This document shows, piece by piece, positions 10,977 to 22,116 of a DNA stretch of 64,000 bases. Position 1 is the first letter of the stretch. The number at the start of each line of letters is the position of its first letter. The stretch covers positions 20,774,720-20,838,719 of the forward strand of contig NC_060063.1 of the NCBI RefSeq assembly GCF_020283565.1. Direction: 5' to 3'. This stretch comes from Trifolium pratense. Its lineage: Eukaryota; Streptophyta; Magnoliopsida; Fabales; Fabaceae. The notes below the pieces were generated by a model. That model worked only from the letters and a program-made list of their open reading frames with translations, searched no databases and was not told where the DNA came from. The position numbers were made by a program, and so were the translations under genes.

Positions 10977-13900
10977 TGTAAGACCCATAATTTCATTGTA
11001 CATTAAGGATATTAAGTGTTCGTTGTATTTGGAATAAAATGAATGTTTGGTTGAAGTCAATTGAGTCGTTTTTCAAATTCGTAAGCACGTTGCGTTGAAA
11101 ACAAGTGTAGAAAAACTGTTTTGTGTGAAGTCTGAACGTATACGTGCCTTTTTGCCCCCTTTGCGTTTTGATTTGGTTTTTATGGTCAACATGAAAGTTG
11201 TAGATCTCGTCGTTAGCTTTCCAACGATTATTGGTGCGTCTCAATTGGACAATCGGAACTCAAGTTATGATCGTTTCCGTAAGAGGCGGATTCGCAGAAA
11301 TCGTGCTTGTTTCGCGCTCGAGTGTCGGAATAGCATGAGGTTGGTTTCATTAGTCTTCTTTTATGGATGAGGTTGTTCCTGCGACTTTAGAGATCCATTT
11401 TTCGAGTTGTTCTAGTTTTCGAGAAAACGGGCAATATTTTACCCGCTGTCGTAAAATTTTACGGTTTCGGAATTCAGTAAAATTTCAGATAGAATGTTTA
11501 TATATCTGCGCGAGTTAGGATATGTCCTGAGATTAATTTTCGAGAGCGTGGAAGAAAATTACAGTCGCGAAAAAAAGATTCGGCGATAAGTTTTGGAAAT
11601 ATTTTGAGACGGACGTTCGTTCCGTAAGTTTTCTGTTTTTACGAATTTTGCTCGTCGCGGCGCGCGAAGGTTGTGGGGCGTGTTAGAAATATCTAGATAT
11701 TTGTGTAAGGGAATTGGAGGGCTAGGATTGGCCAAGGGAAAGTACTTTTGATCAAGTGGTCATGGTGGAGCAAGACCACTTGTCATAGGTTTTGTTTGGT
11801 AGACTTTTGGGACTTAGAAAAAATTGTGAAACCTCTCCTTCTCTTTTCTCACAAACCGTCCTTCTCTCCCTCTCACACAAAGCTTCATTGATTTTTCATT
11901 TCTCACCCATTCAAGCTAGGAATTGTCTTGTTGGATCAAGGAACTTGCAAGGATATCACTACTCATAAGGTAACTAACCAATTCCTTACCTTTGTTGCTC
12001 TAATTCTCCTAGTTTTAGAAATTGTTCTTGAGCATGATTCTTGAGAATTTTCTAGGATGTTAGTTTTGGTTGATTGTGGTTTTAGGGAAGTGTTTAGGAT
12101 TAGTATATAAGCTTGTTTAAGCTTGGAAAGTTTGGATTCTCATGGTGATTGAAAGTTTCACAAAATTTTGTTAGGTTTTGAAGAAATAATTTTGAAATGG
12201 TCATAACTTTGTGAAATTTTGTTGTGCTTTTATTTTTGAGGTTGTATTTGAGCTTTGTGGCAAAATGGATATTGGATTATGGTCTTGGTTTGGTGATACC
12301 AGAAAAATAATTTTTTTGGTGTGTGTTCTTGAGGCATAATGAACATATTTTCTTAGAAACTTTTGTTTTGATGCTAAGTGGTTCAATTGATCAATGTAAT
12401 GGCTTTGTGAACTAATAGAGGATTGCTAGGATGTGGCATTGTAAAAAATTTTGAGTGTTGGCCTAGTTTTCAAAACTTTTGCCATGAGGAAAATTTTGAA
12501 AAGTGATGAGGAGTTTTCAAAAATTGTTAAGGCTTTGGGGGAGGCACGATTGTGGCCTAGGGCGAATTACCATGCAAAAAGATTTGGGTAAAAATGGTTT
12601 TGGTGTGGGTTGTGTCTCAAAGAACCAAAAATTTAAAATGTCGTAATTAGAGGCTTTGCCCGGAAAATTTTTGGGTGCTTGGATTAGTGACTCGGGGGTA
12701 TTATGGGATATTACCAAGCTCTCGGATGCGGAGAATTTTGAGCGGAAGTGTGATTTTGGTTTTTGGGGGCAGCCCCTAAAAGGAAAAAAAAAATGGGAGG
12801 ATTTCCAAAAATTTTCTAAGTCCACAATGTTGAAAAAATGATCATGTTTTTGATGAATGATCTTAGGTGTGTAAAAGTATGATTATAGGATTGTATTTGG
12901 AAAGAAAAACTTGAAACTTGCGACGCAAGAAAAACTCGATTATTTTGTCGAGACATTTTCGTAAAATTTTTAGGTTGTTTTCAAGTGTTTTGGTAGTGTG
13001 TGAAAGTGTCCTTTGAAGTTTAAAACCATAGAGAGCAATGGTATGCTTTGAAAACGAAAATGTGTTTGTTTTGTGAAAAATAGTGTATTTAACTTCGGGA
13101 ATTTTTAATCACCATGGGGAGGACTCGAATATAATATCCGAGAGTGTTAGGAAGTGCCTTAGATGCCTCTAGACCTTTGTTGATAGGTTTAGTTTCATTA
13201 TAATACTTTGGGCGTGACTTATGGATTGTACGCTCCACTATTTTAGGGCGCACGAATTGTTGCATAACTCGGAATCGTTTGTAATTGGAAGTTTCGCCGA
13301 GGTAAGGGCACCTTTTCATTTCCGTCAATAGCATTAGGGTATGCTTGTGGTTATGCTTGTTGTGGTTCCATGCTTGTGTGCTTGGTTGTTTTCGATGTGA
13401 TTTGTCTTACATATAGGTGGGAAGTATATGTGTTGACATGTGGTTATGAATATGTGTATGTTTGTTGCATTAGTATATGTAGGGACGTATGCTCATGCAA
13501 ACATTGTCGGTATTTGATCTGGGTGATTGTACCGCCGTTAACGGAGCCGGTATTTGATCTGGGTGATTGTACTCCAGAGTATCCACCAATTGAGTTGGCA
13601 TTTGATCTGGGTGATTGTGTCGGGTGTAATCCACCTTTTTCCGGAATTCATGCATGTGGCATTCGATCTGGGTGATTGTGCCACAACCATTCATTAGAGG
13701 TCTTGCATTAGGGTATGTGTGCACTTTATTTATTCTTCTTGGTGTGAGGATGTGATAAGTGTTTACCGCTTTCTATTCTGGTATGTGTATTCGATATTTT
13801 ATTACTAGTTTCCAGTTGGTGACCCTTATTTTGCATGCCATATCGCGGGCTCCTCCCACCCCCAGACGATGGAGCGCCATCTGAGACCGTAGGCCGTGTG

Positions 13901-14308
13901 GACGGCGAGGACTTCGTGGACTATCCCAGAGTGTAGAGAGTAGCGCTTGTTAGGCTACATTTTGGTAGGCTTAGGGCCTAGGCTATATTTTGGGATGACT
14001 GTATGTTTTATACATTATACTCAGACATGTTAGTGCCGTTGGGCCTTGTGATATAATCGGTTCATGACTCGTGTCTTTTTGGTTGATGAACTTGCTATAT
14101 CCGTTGTATGTAAATTATTCAGGTACACACTTTGCTTCGAGGAATCCCTGTAATATAATGTGTTGATGTTATATTTATTTTCTATTGAATGACGAATTGT
14201 CGAGATAGCTGCGGGCGTTCACGCGCGCCATTTTATTTAAGCGTGTTGATTTTAAAAAAAAAAAATAATAATACCCCTTTTTATGCTTTGAAAAACGGGG
14301 GTGTTACA
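10977..14308 (+). repeat. E1 3' LTR (3332 bp)
   Basis: Near-identical to 522-3907 apart from scattered substitutions, small poly-A length changes and one fewer tandem unit (four units, about 13509-13684). The donor-like AAG|GTAAC is at 11969/11970. It ends GTGTTACA, followed by the target duplication CCTAA. Confidence 0.93.
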
Positions 14309-14313
14309 CCTAA

Positions 14314-15723
14314 CTAATACTAATGTCATCATACATATATTGAATTTGGGGAAACTAAAGGTGCTAACTAATCTAAAAGTTAAGCTTCTAAAGGAACCCT
14401 CCTGAATTTGACGCTTTAACAGTACCATTGACATATTCGGAGTTTGCTGAAAAACAGAAATTGCAGCCACAACACTTCAAACCCGTAGCCCAAAATTCTG
14501 CATCAGACCCCGAACTTCAGATGCGTCTCCTGAACTCAATACTGCTCCAAAATTTATGAAATTGGTGTCGAAACGACCGAAATTTCGTTAGCTAACCGTA
14601 GAAACAAACCCCATACGAAACAGATTTACAGAGAGGGAAAAATCACCTTTTTAGTGGAGCCCTGTCCATGAATACGGGTTTCACTAGATTATTCCAATTT
14701 CTTTTGTTTCTTCAACAATCACCACAATCCTTCACAGCTGCTCCTCTACCCACATCCATGGCTTCTGATAAGTACTCAGAGTCTTTCAATTCCATTAAAC
14801 TCCACATGCAATTATCAATTTGAGGAATGGTGAACTTATGTGTTGGTTAAACATAAAAAGGAATGGAATATTGAATGGGGAAAAAGGAAGTTCTTGTAGT
14901 TCTTACCCTTTAAGTTCTGAACAAACAGTAGCTTAGTTCAAATGACTTCTTCTTCCTATCTTGGCTACAGTTTGGGTAATTGAGAGAGTAAAGTGGTTGC
15001 ATGCAAGCTCAAACCTTCAATTGTTCATATTTTGACAAGCTTTCTACTCATAAGTCTTTGCTTTCATTCCAATATACAACCCATTATTTCCAAATCCTCC
15101 AATCTCCATGCTTCATTCCATTTTACAGAACAATAACTCCTTCTTTCTACCATATAAGTGAAATTTCGTGGGGGAGGCATGCATCCAAAGGATCCTCCAT
15201 CATTTTGAGAGCTAAATAAGAAATGGGTCATTGTGGATGTTGAGAGAGCTCGCGAGAGATGGATAAATAAATGAAAAGAAGTGTTGCTGATTGTAGCTCT
15301 AGTGAAGGATAATTTCATGGTTCCTTCTTTTATAAAAGAGTCATCATTTTCTATTAAGAGGGAGTAAGGGATTTGGACTAGATTTTATGAGTTTGGTATG
15401 GTTTGGTTGTTATGTTTGTGTTTCTATAGTGAAAGAAGAAGAAGAAGATGAGTAGTTCAAGAGAGAGAGTATGTGGGATAGAGAGAAGAGTGGATTAATG
15501 AATGGACAAAGTCTGACTTTCCATGTGCCTTGTAGCTTCTTAATATAGATGTAAGTGTGATTATAAAGCAAGTGTGGTCCCACTTGGTATCGAAACCACC
15601 AATTGACAATACATAGTTGTTGTTGTTTCACGTGAAAGAAAGAGGGAAAGGTAGAGAAAACTTGTGACAATTTACTTCTATTTATTTAAAATAATGTGGT
15701 CCCTTTTCAAAGGCCATAAAATT
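14314..15723 (-). repeat. Leader and U5-like part of the minus-strand partial LTR
   Basis: No convincing gene. Read on the minus strand there is a TATA-like TATATTAA (about 15540-15547), a long C/T-rich leader (about 15500-15420), and further on a donor-like AAAGG|GTAAGAA at 14906. This is the same order (TATA, pyrimidine leader, 5' splice site) seen in the other Ty3-type LTRs here, so I read it as part of the minus-oriented LTR that begins at 16898 and continues at 521-1. A fragment of a captured host gene is the main alternative. Confidence 0.4.
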
Positions 15724-16764
15724 TGTTGGGTTTTTGTATGTTGGCTACATTTTGCAAAAATATATTTTAGCCAAGTGTTGAGACATATGTGCTGACCCCA
15801 AGTGTTGTGACAAATGTTGGTACACTTTGGAACAACACCTGTCTGTGTATCTGTGCGCGCCAGCTAGCGGGTTTTAATTTCTACTCAATCTTTTGAAGAT
15901 TTGATTGAAGAATTGTTTCAAGGTTTCTTATAGAGGAAGGCGCACGTGTTTAATGTGTTTCAGGAGGCAGCCGAAACCCTAGCTATATTTTCTAAAGGAA
16001 TTATATTTTTGGAAAATATATTTTTGTGTTTCAAAAATAGAACTATTATTTTCAAAAATATATCACTGCTGCCGCAATTCAAGAAGCCCTAATTTTGTCT
16101 TGAAGCCCAAGTCGTTATACTACTATAAATACGAAGGCAAGCATATGGTTTCAAGCATCTAAAATCGTGTCTTACAAAGCATGTGTTTTTAGGGATTTTA
16201 GAGTGTTAATTGTGAGTCTTTCTTGTGTCTCATTGATGCAAGCTTAGGACCTGTGTTTATTGAGTTGTAAGTGTGAACTTCTCCTAAGCTTTGAAGTACG
16301 GAGATTGTTCTATTGAGTTGTGTGGTTTGCTCGCAAGCTTTTAAGCATGAGTGAATCCTAGTTTCTTAGGAGTGTGTCTCCACCGTTTGTAATCGTTGTA
16401 TTGAATAACAACGCTGTCTGTGTTGTTAAGGTGGGAATTGGGACGAGGTCTCATATCTAGGAGTTTCTAGGTAGAAGTGTCATTGGGTAGTGATTAAGTG
16501 AGAAGTTGTAAACGGGTGAGTTTAGCTTCGAAGTAATACTGCTGATAGTGGACTTCATTCCTGGATTGGTATCCCCCAGAGTAGGCTTTAGGCTGAACTG
16601 GGTTAACAACTCTTGTGTGTTATTTACTTTACTGTTTTTATTGTTTTATGTTAAGTGCTCTGTTTATACACAAGTGTTGGCGCACCGGTAACAACATCTG
16701 TCTACAACAGACAAGTGTTGATACACCTTGATCAACACCTGTCCACTGTGTGCCAGGAATTTCA
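15724..16764 (+). repeat. Sirevirus-like (copia) LTR, about 1.04 kb, probably solo or truncated
   Basis: Starts TGTTGGGTTT and ends CCAGGAATTTCA like the copia LTRs at 28541 and 36462. It shares with them the block around 16555-16610 (a GGATTGGTATCCCCCAGAG stretch followed by a GCTGAACTGGGTTAAC stretch). No second LTR or internal domain is present. The flanking 5-mers (AAATT and ATTGT) do not match, so a clean solo-LTR origin is not proven; the four bases ATTG after the LTR equal the start of the copia internal region, which could mean truncation. Confidence 0.7.
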
Positions 16765-16898
16765 ATTGTGTCATCTAGTTTATCTATTTATTACTGGCTT
16801 GCCAATGTGTTTATCTACTATTTTTCATTCTCAAATAAATAATTTCAATATATAGTCTTAATTAATAATACTCCTATTAATTAAGATCGGGATGTTAC
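16765..16898 (-). repeat. Terminal segment of the minus-strand partial LTR
   Basis: AT-rich. It ends ...GATCGGGATGTTACA at 16898, which on the minus strand reads TGTAACATCCC, the start typical of the Ty3 LTRs in this window. At 16899 the sequence becomes host DNA homologous to 45543 onward, where no element is present, which fixes this boundary. The expected duplication ATCAT (16899-16903) would have its partner left of the window. Confidence 0.6.
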
Positions 16899-17596
16899 AA
16901 TCATCCTAGTAGGCAATAAACATATAATTAGAGACACTAGGAAACTCATGTCGACCTCCGTTAAACTTTTTGGTGCTTCTTGATTTCGTGTTTCTCAAGA
17001 TAAATCTCTAACAGGGCGCTTTCCATCTTTTTATAAGTATCAGGATTGGCCCCGAAAATTTGGAAGCCCAACCACAAATGTTAAAAACGAACTCTTAATA
17101 AAAAAATGTAAAAACTTTCAAAGAGAATTATCCTTATCTAAATAGTAAATAAAATCAATAACATAAAAAAAAAAAGAAGTCATATTTGTATCGAACATAA
17201 ATAAAATATCCTTATTCTAATGAAAGACATATTAAAAGATATAACTGAGCCACCATTAAAAAAAATAAAAAATATCACCGAATATATAGGTTTTGAATTA
17301 CATGTTGAAGGGTTGGGCATGATTTCTATCAACCTTTTAGAAAGAAACTATTTTTTCTTTACTAAGAAACTATAAAAACATCGGTTTATGGATGTATTAT
17401 TTATTAACCTTGTTTAGATTATACTCTTCTTCATTTGTTTCACAATTTTGTTACAAAATCAATTTTGTTAAGTCCATTATATTTATTATATATAAATGTA
17501 CATTTATGTCCATGCTTATAAATTGATGTTGTTTTATTCAATTTTTATTATCAAATCAAATTTAGCATATAATATCAAAATTAACATCGAAGAATT
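16899..17596. other. Host flank upstream of thionin-like copy A
   Basis: Single-copy-like AT-rich sequence, about 97% identical by eye to 45543-46232. It holds a TATA box TATATAAA at 17489-17496, about 100 nt before the gene's ATG. A short frame near 17221 (65 codons in copy B at 45856-46053) is broken by a stop in this copy and is not supported as a gene. Confidence 0.7.
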
Positions 17597-18053
17597 ATGA
17601 AAATGTGTGAGAAGAAAAAGATTGTTTCAATATGTGTGATGATAATGTTAGTTATGGCACACGCTGATAATTCTCCTCCACCTCCATCACAACCTAGTTC
17701 ACCAACTGGTCGAATCGCTTGTCTTGCCAAATGTGCTTTTAAATGTAAAGGCTTCAAAACAAGAATTCCATTATATGCAGGTTGTGTTGCTGCATGTACA
17801 TTATTGAAATGTCATAAAGTATTGTCAAAAGTTACTTATGATTGTGCAACTAATTGTTCGATGTCCAAGACCTTTAACATCAACACTGGTACATATACTT
17901 ATACTTTTGTCTCTTATATTTTTATAAGAATAATCTTATAAATAATGATTGCCTTATTTAATTGTGCTTCTTACAATAAATGTCTTTTTCGCAGATGCCG
18001 GTGGTGTTAATGATATCGTGAATTCATGCTTGAAATCTTGCAAAAACAAATAA
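17597..18053 (+). CDS. Thionin-like cysteine-rich secreted peptide, copy A (2 exons)
   Basis: Exon 1 is 17597-17888, a 106-bp GT-AG intron is 17889-17994, and exon 2 is 17995-18053, giving 116 residues. The unspliced frame would run to 17941 and lose the last two cysteines. Residues 1 to about 22 form a signal peptide (charged start, hydrophobic ICVMIMLVMAHA). A short Pro/Ser linker (PPPPSQPSSP) follows, then a domain with ten cysteines, mostly in C-x3-C pairs, the last pair in exon 2. This layout matches plant thionin-like proteins (small secreted peptides) as I remember them from legumes. The exact role (defence, nodule or seed) cannot be read from sequence. TATA at 17489; AATAAA at 18161. 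It looks intact. Confidence 0.75.
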
Positions 18054-18824
18054 AAATGTTACATCTGTAAATCAATGGTTTTAGGAAAAAAGTTGATATG
18101 AGAAATTCTATGTAGAATTGGTAAGGTACTGACGTTGTAATGAAATTTGATTACACAAATAATAAAATAATTTTATCTCATTATTATTCTCTCACATTGT
18201 GATATTTTGTTAAAAAATTGACAAAAGATACGATTGAACGTATGTGTAATTGTTTCTGACGTTTTAGTGCAAACATGATTAGTTTTTTGTAATTTTTAAT
18301 TATGTTGTAATAATGAGTATTATAATTAATTTTAAATATATATTTTTAGTGAAAACTCTTTTTTCACTTGTTCCTATATTATAGGTGTAAAAACAATTAC
18401 AATCATCGTAAAGAATGAAATCCACCAAAAAATTTATAGTGGCTAATTTTAAAAAAATTATATAATTTTTATATTTAGATTATTTTAATTTGAATAAATG
18501 TTTTTCCATTATGGGTTGTCGTTTAATATGATTACGAAGAAAGTCAGCCATAATTTGTATAGGGGACTAAGTGATTTAAGTATTTTAAAAATAAAATTAG
18601 ATATATAATTGTAGACCTGATAACCCATTATATTGATCGATTTTGTTTATGTGAAAATATTCTAAAGCATTCCTAATAAATTTGAATTTTTTGAATTAGA
18701 CTTAATTATTTAAAAAAAATTAAAGACGGATCATTGAATAAAATGCTTACATTCTTTCCATCAATTTATTGCTTAAAAAATTGGTATAAAATCTCTAACA
18801 TCTAAGAAGAAATTTGAAAAAATT
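18054..18824. other. Host flank downstream of thionin-like copy A
   Basis: AT-rich, non-coding, nearly identical to 62558-63328 downstream of copy B. It includes the poly(A) signal AATAAA at 18161-18166. No other gene seen. Confidence 0.65.
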
Positions 18825-19024
18825 TGAAATCCTGTTCTCGGCAGGACAGATGTCATACACGATGTCTAGGACAACTGTGTAGATTGCCAGATGTCTCAGA
18901 CAATTAGTTTGACAATTTGATCGCAGGATCAATTTAATTATATTGAAGTAAAATACTGAAAATAATAACGACACAAGTAATTGTTAACCCAGTTCAGCGC
19001 AAACCACACCTACTCTAGGGGATA
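18825..19024 (-). repeat. Sirevirus-like LTR fragment, minus strand (first part)
   Basis: On the minus strand it ends GGATTTCA, as copia LTRs here do, and carries the conserved GTTAACCCAGTTCAG block (reverse complement of that in 15724-16764). Split by E2 at 19024, it resumes at 44789. The same fragment sits at the same place in host copy B (63329), so it predates the host-block duplication. Confidence 0.75.
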
Positions 19025-20039
19025 TGTAACGACCCAAATTTATTATTCACTATTTAAGTGTTTAATTATTTGGTGATGTGGTTTTAAGTAAGATAGTAAC
19101 TTTAAGTTATTTATCGAGAGTTTTTAGTTAACACGCGAGTTAGTGAGAGTTAACGCGAGTTGGGCCAAGTTAGTGGGCTTGAGGCCCAATGGGCCTTGTC
19201 TCATGAGTGGGGGGCGCTACTTATAGCCCATTAGAGAGAGAAAGTTTCATTTTTGGTTGTTCTTGGAGAGAGCTAGAGAGAAGGAAGAGAAGAGGAGAGC
19301 TAGGGCAAGCTTGGAGGAGAGATTCGAGGAGCAATCTTCGTGAGTTCGTCGATCTAAGGTAAGAGAGTAGATTTCATATTCGTGGGTGACCCGAGGAAGG
19401 GGAGAATGTCGATTTCTCCTCACCCGAACTTCCTCCACCCCATTTTCGTTTTAGCTTGGAATGGATTTTCTTGATGGAAATCGTTCCTAAGGTTCTTAAT
19501 ATGTTTAACATGCTTTTAACATGATTAATGAACGGATTTAATGATTAAAAAACGAGTTTATGAAAGATTAAACTCAAGAACTTTGTGTTCTTGAGAGTTT
19601 TGATGAAAAAGTGTTCAATCTTTACTTTTTCGATGTTTATAATGTAGATCTGAGAAATGGACTGTCCTTTTGTGTTCATCCATGTTTGTTATGCTTGAAT
19701 ACAAACTCTTTTGGGATTTATAACATGAAAAATGGGATTTTTGGGCGTTTTTGTGTAGAAAACGCAAGTATTCCGCCCCAAGCGCAAGAATTTTCGCCTG
19801 AAACGGCAGAACAGAGAGTAACCAGTCTTTCAGCAGTTTTTCCGCCCCAGGCGTAAATATTTCCGCCTCAGGCGAAAATACTGCAGATTTCACAAATTTT
19901 CATCTGCTGTCTTCCTTTGCATGTATTTTCGAATCAATGTCTTATTCTTACATGATTGTTGATGCATGTTGATGCTTATAATGCTCATTGCTAATCGTTA
20001 ATTGATTGTTAATCATGTATGAAGTATAAATGAAGTATA

Positions 20040-20321
20040 TTAAGGTGTTAATCAACTTAATAAAGAAGGATATTAGAATTATGTTATTCTAATAAAGACG
20101 TATATTAAGGTATAGTGTTATCTTAATAAAGAAGTAATGTTGGATAGTGTTCCACATTAGTAAAGGAAGAGCTTAATGCTAATTAAAATGATTGTGAGTG
20201 AATTCATGAAAAACATATACATGCATTCATGAATATATGTGATATTGGATATTCCAATAAAGAAGGATATCGGATTATATTTATCCGATAAAGAAGGATA
20301 TTAGAGGTGAGATACTCTAAT
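20040..20321 (+). repeat. Array of about seven hairpins with a constant AATAAAGAAGG spacer (E2 5' LTR)
   Basis: Consecutive hairpins with different stems: TTAAG/CTTAA (20040-20060); TTAGAAT/ATTCTAA (20073-20092); ATTAAGGTA/TATCTTAAT (20104-20127, one G-U); TAATGT-t-GGA/TCCACATTA (20135-20159); TATTGGA/TCCAATA (20243-20259); TATCGGAT/ATCCGATA (20268-20290); ATTAGAG/CTCTAAT (20300-20321). Most are followed by (A)ATAAAGAAGG. Copies at about 43619-43900, and on the minus strand at about 47515-47830 and 61135-61450. The spacer contains the poly(A)-signal hexamer AATAAA. Confidence 0.8.
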
Positions 20322-20477
20322 AAAGAAGATGGTACCACATGCATTAGAGGTGTCTAGAGGACATAGCATGAATGTGAAGCATTAGATTGCATTAGGGATT
20401 ATGTGTGCATTTTATGATAAATGATGTTTGACACATACTTGGTAAACGTTGATTGTTAATCCGTATGTGAGGAGCAG

Positions 20478-20523
20478 AGTCCGTCATGACTATAAAATGA
20501 ATAACGCAGGGTCCGTCATGACC
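20478..20523 (+). repeat. Two GTC-cgtcat-GAC hairpins (E2 5' LTR)
   Basis: AGTC-CGTCAT-GACT at 20478-20491 and GGTC-CGTCAT-GACC at 20510-20523. The loop is identical and the closing pair changes from A-T to G-C. Also present in the E2 3' LTR and both E3 LTRs. Confidence 0.7.
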
Positions 20524-21208
20524 ATAATCTGAACAATGTATTTGTGGTGTTAGATTACATTAGGAACTTTATGTATATTCCTATTTGTAATTGAGTTATA
20601 TGATGTTTGTTGATGTTTTGGTATTGTCCGAGACGACGTGAAACTATATGTTTGGTGTATTTTGTGGATGATTGATTATGTGATAATTGTTGACGTATAA
20701 GTGATGTTTGAATTATAATTTGTCTGGTAGATTATAATGGAATGATAGATGTTGGTGAATATGTATAGATGTATGATATATGCATGAATATTGAGGAGTG
20801 TTTAAGTACCCTTTACTTACACTTATATTTTGAGTATGTTGTCTAACTCTCTTTTATGTGTTATGTGCTGGACCGTTGGGGGTCTAGATTTTACAGGATT
20901 TTGTGGTATTCGATGTCGAGTCGTCGGTGAAGCTCCGCTCTGATTGTGACACAGGAAAAGGGGTTTTATGTTGTATATAGAGTCATTCATGACTCATGTA
21001 TTTAGATTGGAAAAATGTATCTTTTATAAGGGAATTTATATTGTATAAAACGAGTTTTTATTAAATAATCATGTTAGTATTATTTTGTAAAGAGGAGTGT
21101 AATACCTAGAACTAATATTCTATAACTTAAATTGCAATTTTCCGTTGCGTATTTTTGAAAAAGATTTAATAAAGGTAGAATTAATTAAATAATGGGTTCG
21201 GTGTTACA

Positions 21209-22116
21209 ATTGGTATCAGAGCCCCGTTGTCTTCGGACTGTGTGGGTTATGTGTCGATCAGAGCAGGTCTGTGCAGTCAGGCCTAGTGAGCGTTGTGTGT
21301 CAGTCGTGTTTGTCTGTGAGTCATAACTTCTTGTGAATTAAATGTTGTAGATACACTTGCACCTTAGTCACTAATTATCTATCTTACAAATGTATGATAA
21401 GTTTCATGAATTTTGTGGACATGTTGTTTTACTTAATTCTTGAAACTTGGGTTTTAATTGGTGTTGATTTATGAATTTATAGTTTCATAAGTAACGATTA
21501 GTTGTGAAGTGTTTGTTTTATGAATTTACTTATTGTTGTTTATTCATGAACCGTATGTACTGTGAATTGGAATAAGTTATCCATTCTTTTGTTGAGTGTG
21601 CGATGTGAATGCTATACTTTTATGTTTATAATAGTTGTGAATGCTTAAATTTTTAACCTTTGTGTGGTTTAAATTCGGTTGTTGTGGTTTGCTTATGTAT
21701 TGTTGAAGATCCGGCATGATATAAAACTGCATGTGAAGATCCGGCATGATATAAAACTGCATGTGACGATCCGGCATGATATAAAACTGCATGTGGTAAT
21801 GATTTGAAATAATTTTAAAAGAAAAACTAATATTATTTCTTAACGATGAAGATTTTGGTGAAAATATAAAATTATTTTCTTTTAAGTGAAAACTAAAATT
21901 TTTCTTGAAAGTGAGAAGAGTAGGATGTTAGTGAATCCTAGTGTGTGTTGTTATATGTTTGTTTATAACATGTGCTAGATGATTACTAGGAACTCGAATT
22001 GTCATGCGTTTTATGAGTAAAAATATAAAGATCTCATAATTCTATGTTGTGATTATTGATGCATGATTCTAGTTTTACTTTCAAGTATATAAAGATGTTA
22101 TATGCTTGATGTTTTG
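21209..22116 (+). other. E2 internal region, 5' part, with PBS and a 3 x 30-bp tandem repeat
   Basis: PBS TGGTATCAGAGCC at 21211. Three 30-bp units containing CCGGCATGATATAAAACTGC lie at 21705-21734, 21735-21764 and 21765-21794. They recur in E3 (51037-51126, minus), and a diverged form lies in the E3a LTR (about 52298-52380). No gag-like frame. Ends at the E2a insertion site. Confidence 0.8.

Larger units (their letters stand above)
522..14308 (+). mobile_element. E1: Ty3 LTR retrotransposon (chromovirus, Tekay/Del-like), 13.8 kb
   Basis: Two direct LTRs (522-3907 and 10977-14308) begin TGTAAGACCC and end GTGTTACA. The element is flanked by a perfect 5-bp target duplication CCTAA (517-521 and 14309-14313). 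A tRNA-Met-type primer binding site lies 3 nt after the 5' LTR. Gag, protease, RT, RNase H and integrase are encoded in that order in a single frame, which is the Ty3 order. Very long LTRs plus a C-terminal chromodomain-like tail fit the Tekay/Del lineage. The only obvious lesion is a 2.3-kb insertion 61 nt into gag. It is the most complete coding element here and a candidate trans-acting partner for E2a. Confidence 0.95.
19025..21208 (+). repeat. E2 5' LTR
   Basis: TATA-like CTTATAG at about 19220, a GA-rich leader (about 19230-19330) and a 5' splice consensus AAG|GTAAG at 19358/19359. Then near-palindromic CGCCCCAGGCG-type repeats (about 19771-19880), the AATAAAGAAGG hairpin array (20040-20321) and a pair of GTC-cgtcat-GAC hairpins (20478-20523). 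The minus-strand frame 19247-19438 recurs in all E2/E3 LTRs and is not a gene. Confidence 0.92.

Noticed and set aside
14750..14830. Short minus-strand frame that could be a captured gene exon
   Set aside because: 27 codons ending in a stop, no family recognised.
15175..15205. Weak resemblance to a miR393-like segment (TCCAAAGGATC)
   Set aside because: Only part of the miRNA matches and no foldback with a plausible star strand was found.
15064..15318. 84-codon minus frame after a promoter-like leader
   Set aside because: Better explained as downstream leader of a minus-oriented LTR; no similarity that I recognise and no second exon evidence.
17889..17941. C-terminal tail of the unspliced thionin-like frame
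   Set aside because: Intronic: the GT donor at 17889 and AG acceptor at 17994 restore the last cysteine pair and a stop in both copies.
19615..19893. 92-codon minus frame recurring at 43194, and its plus-strand counterparts at 48043 and 61665
   Set aside because: Open frame over the GC-rich LTR repeats of E2/E3; copied because the LTR is copied.
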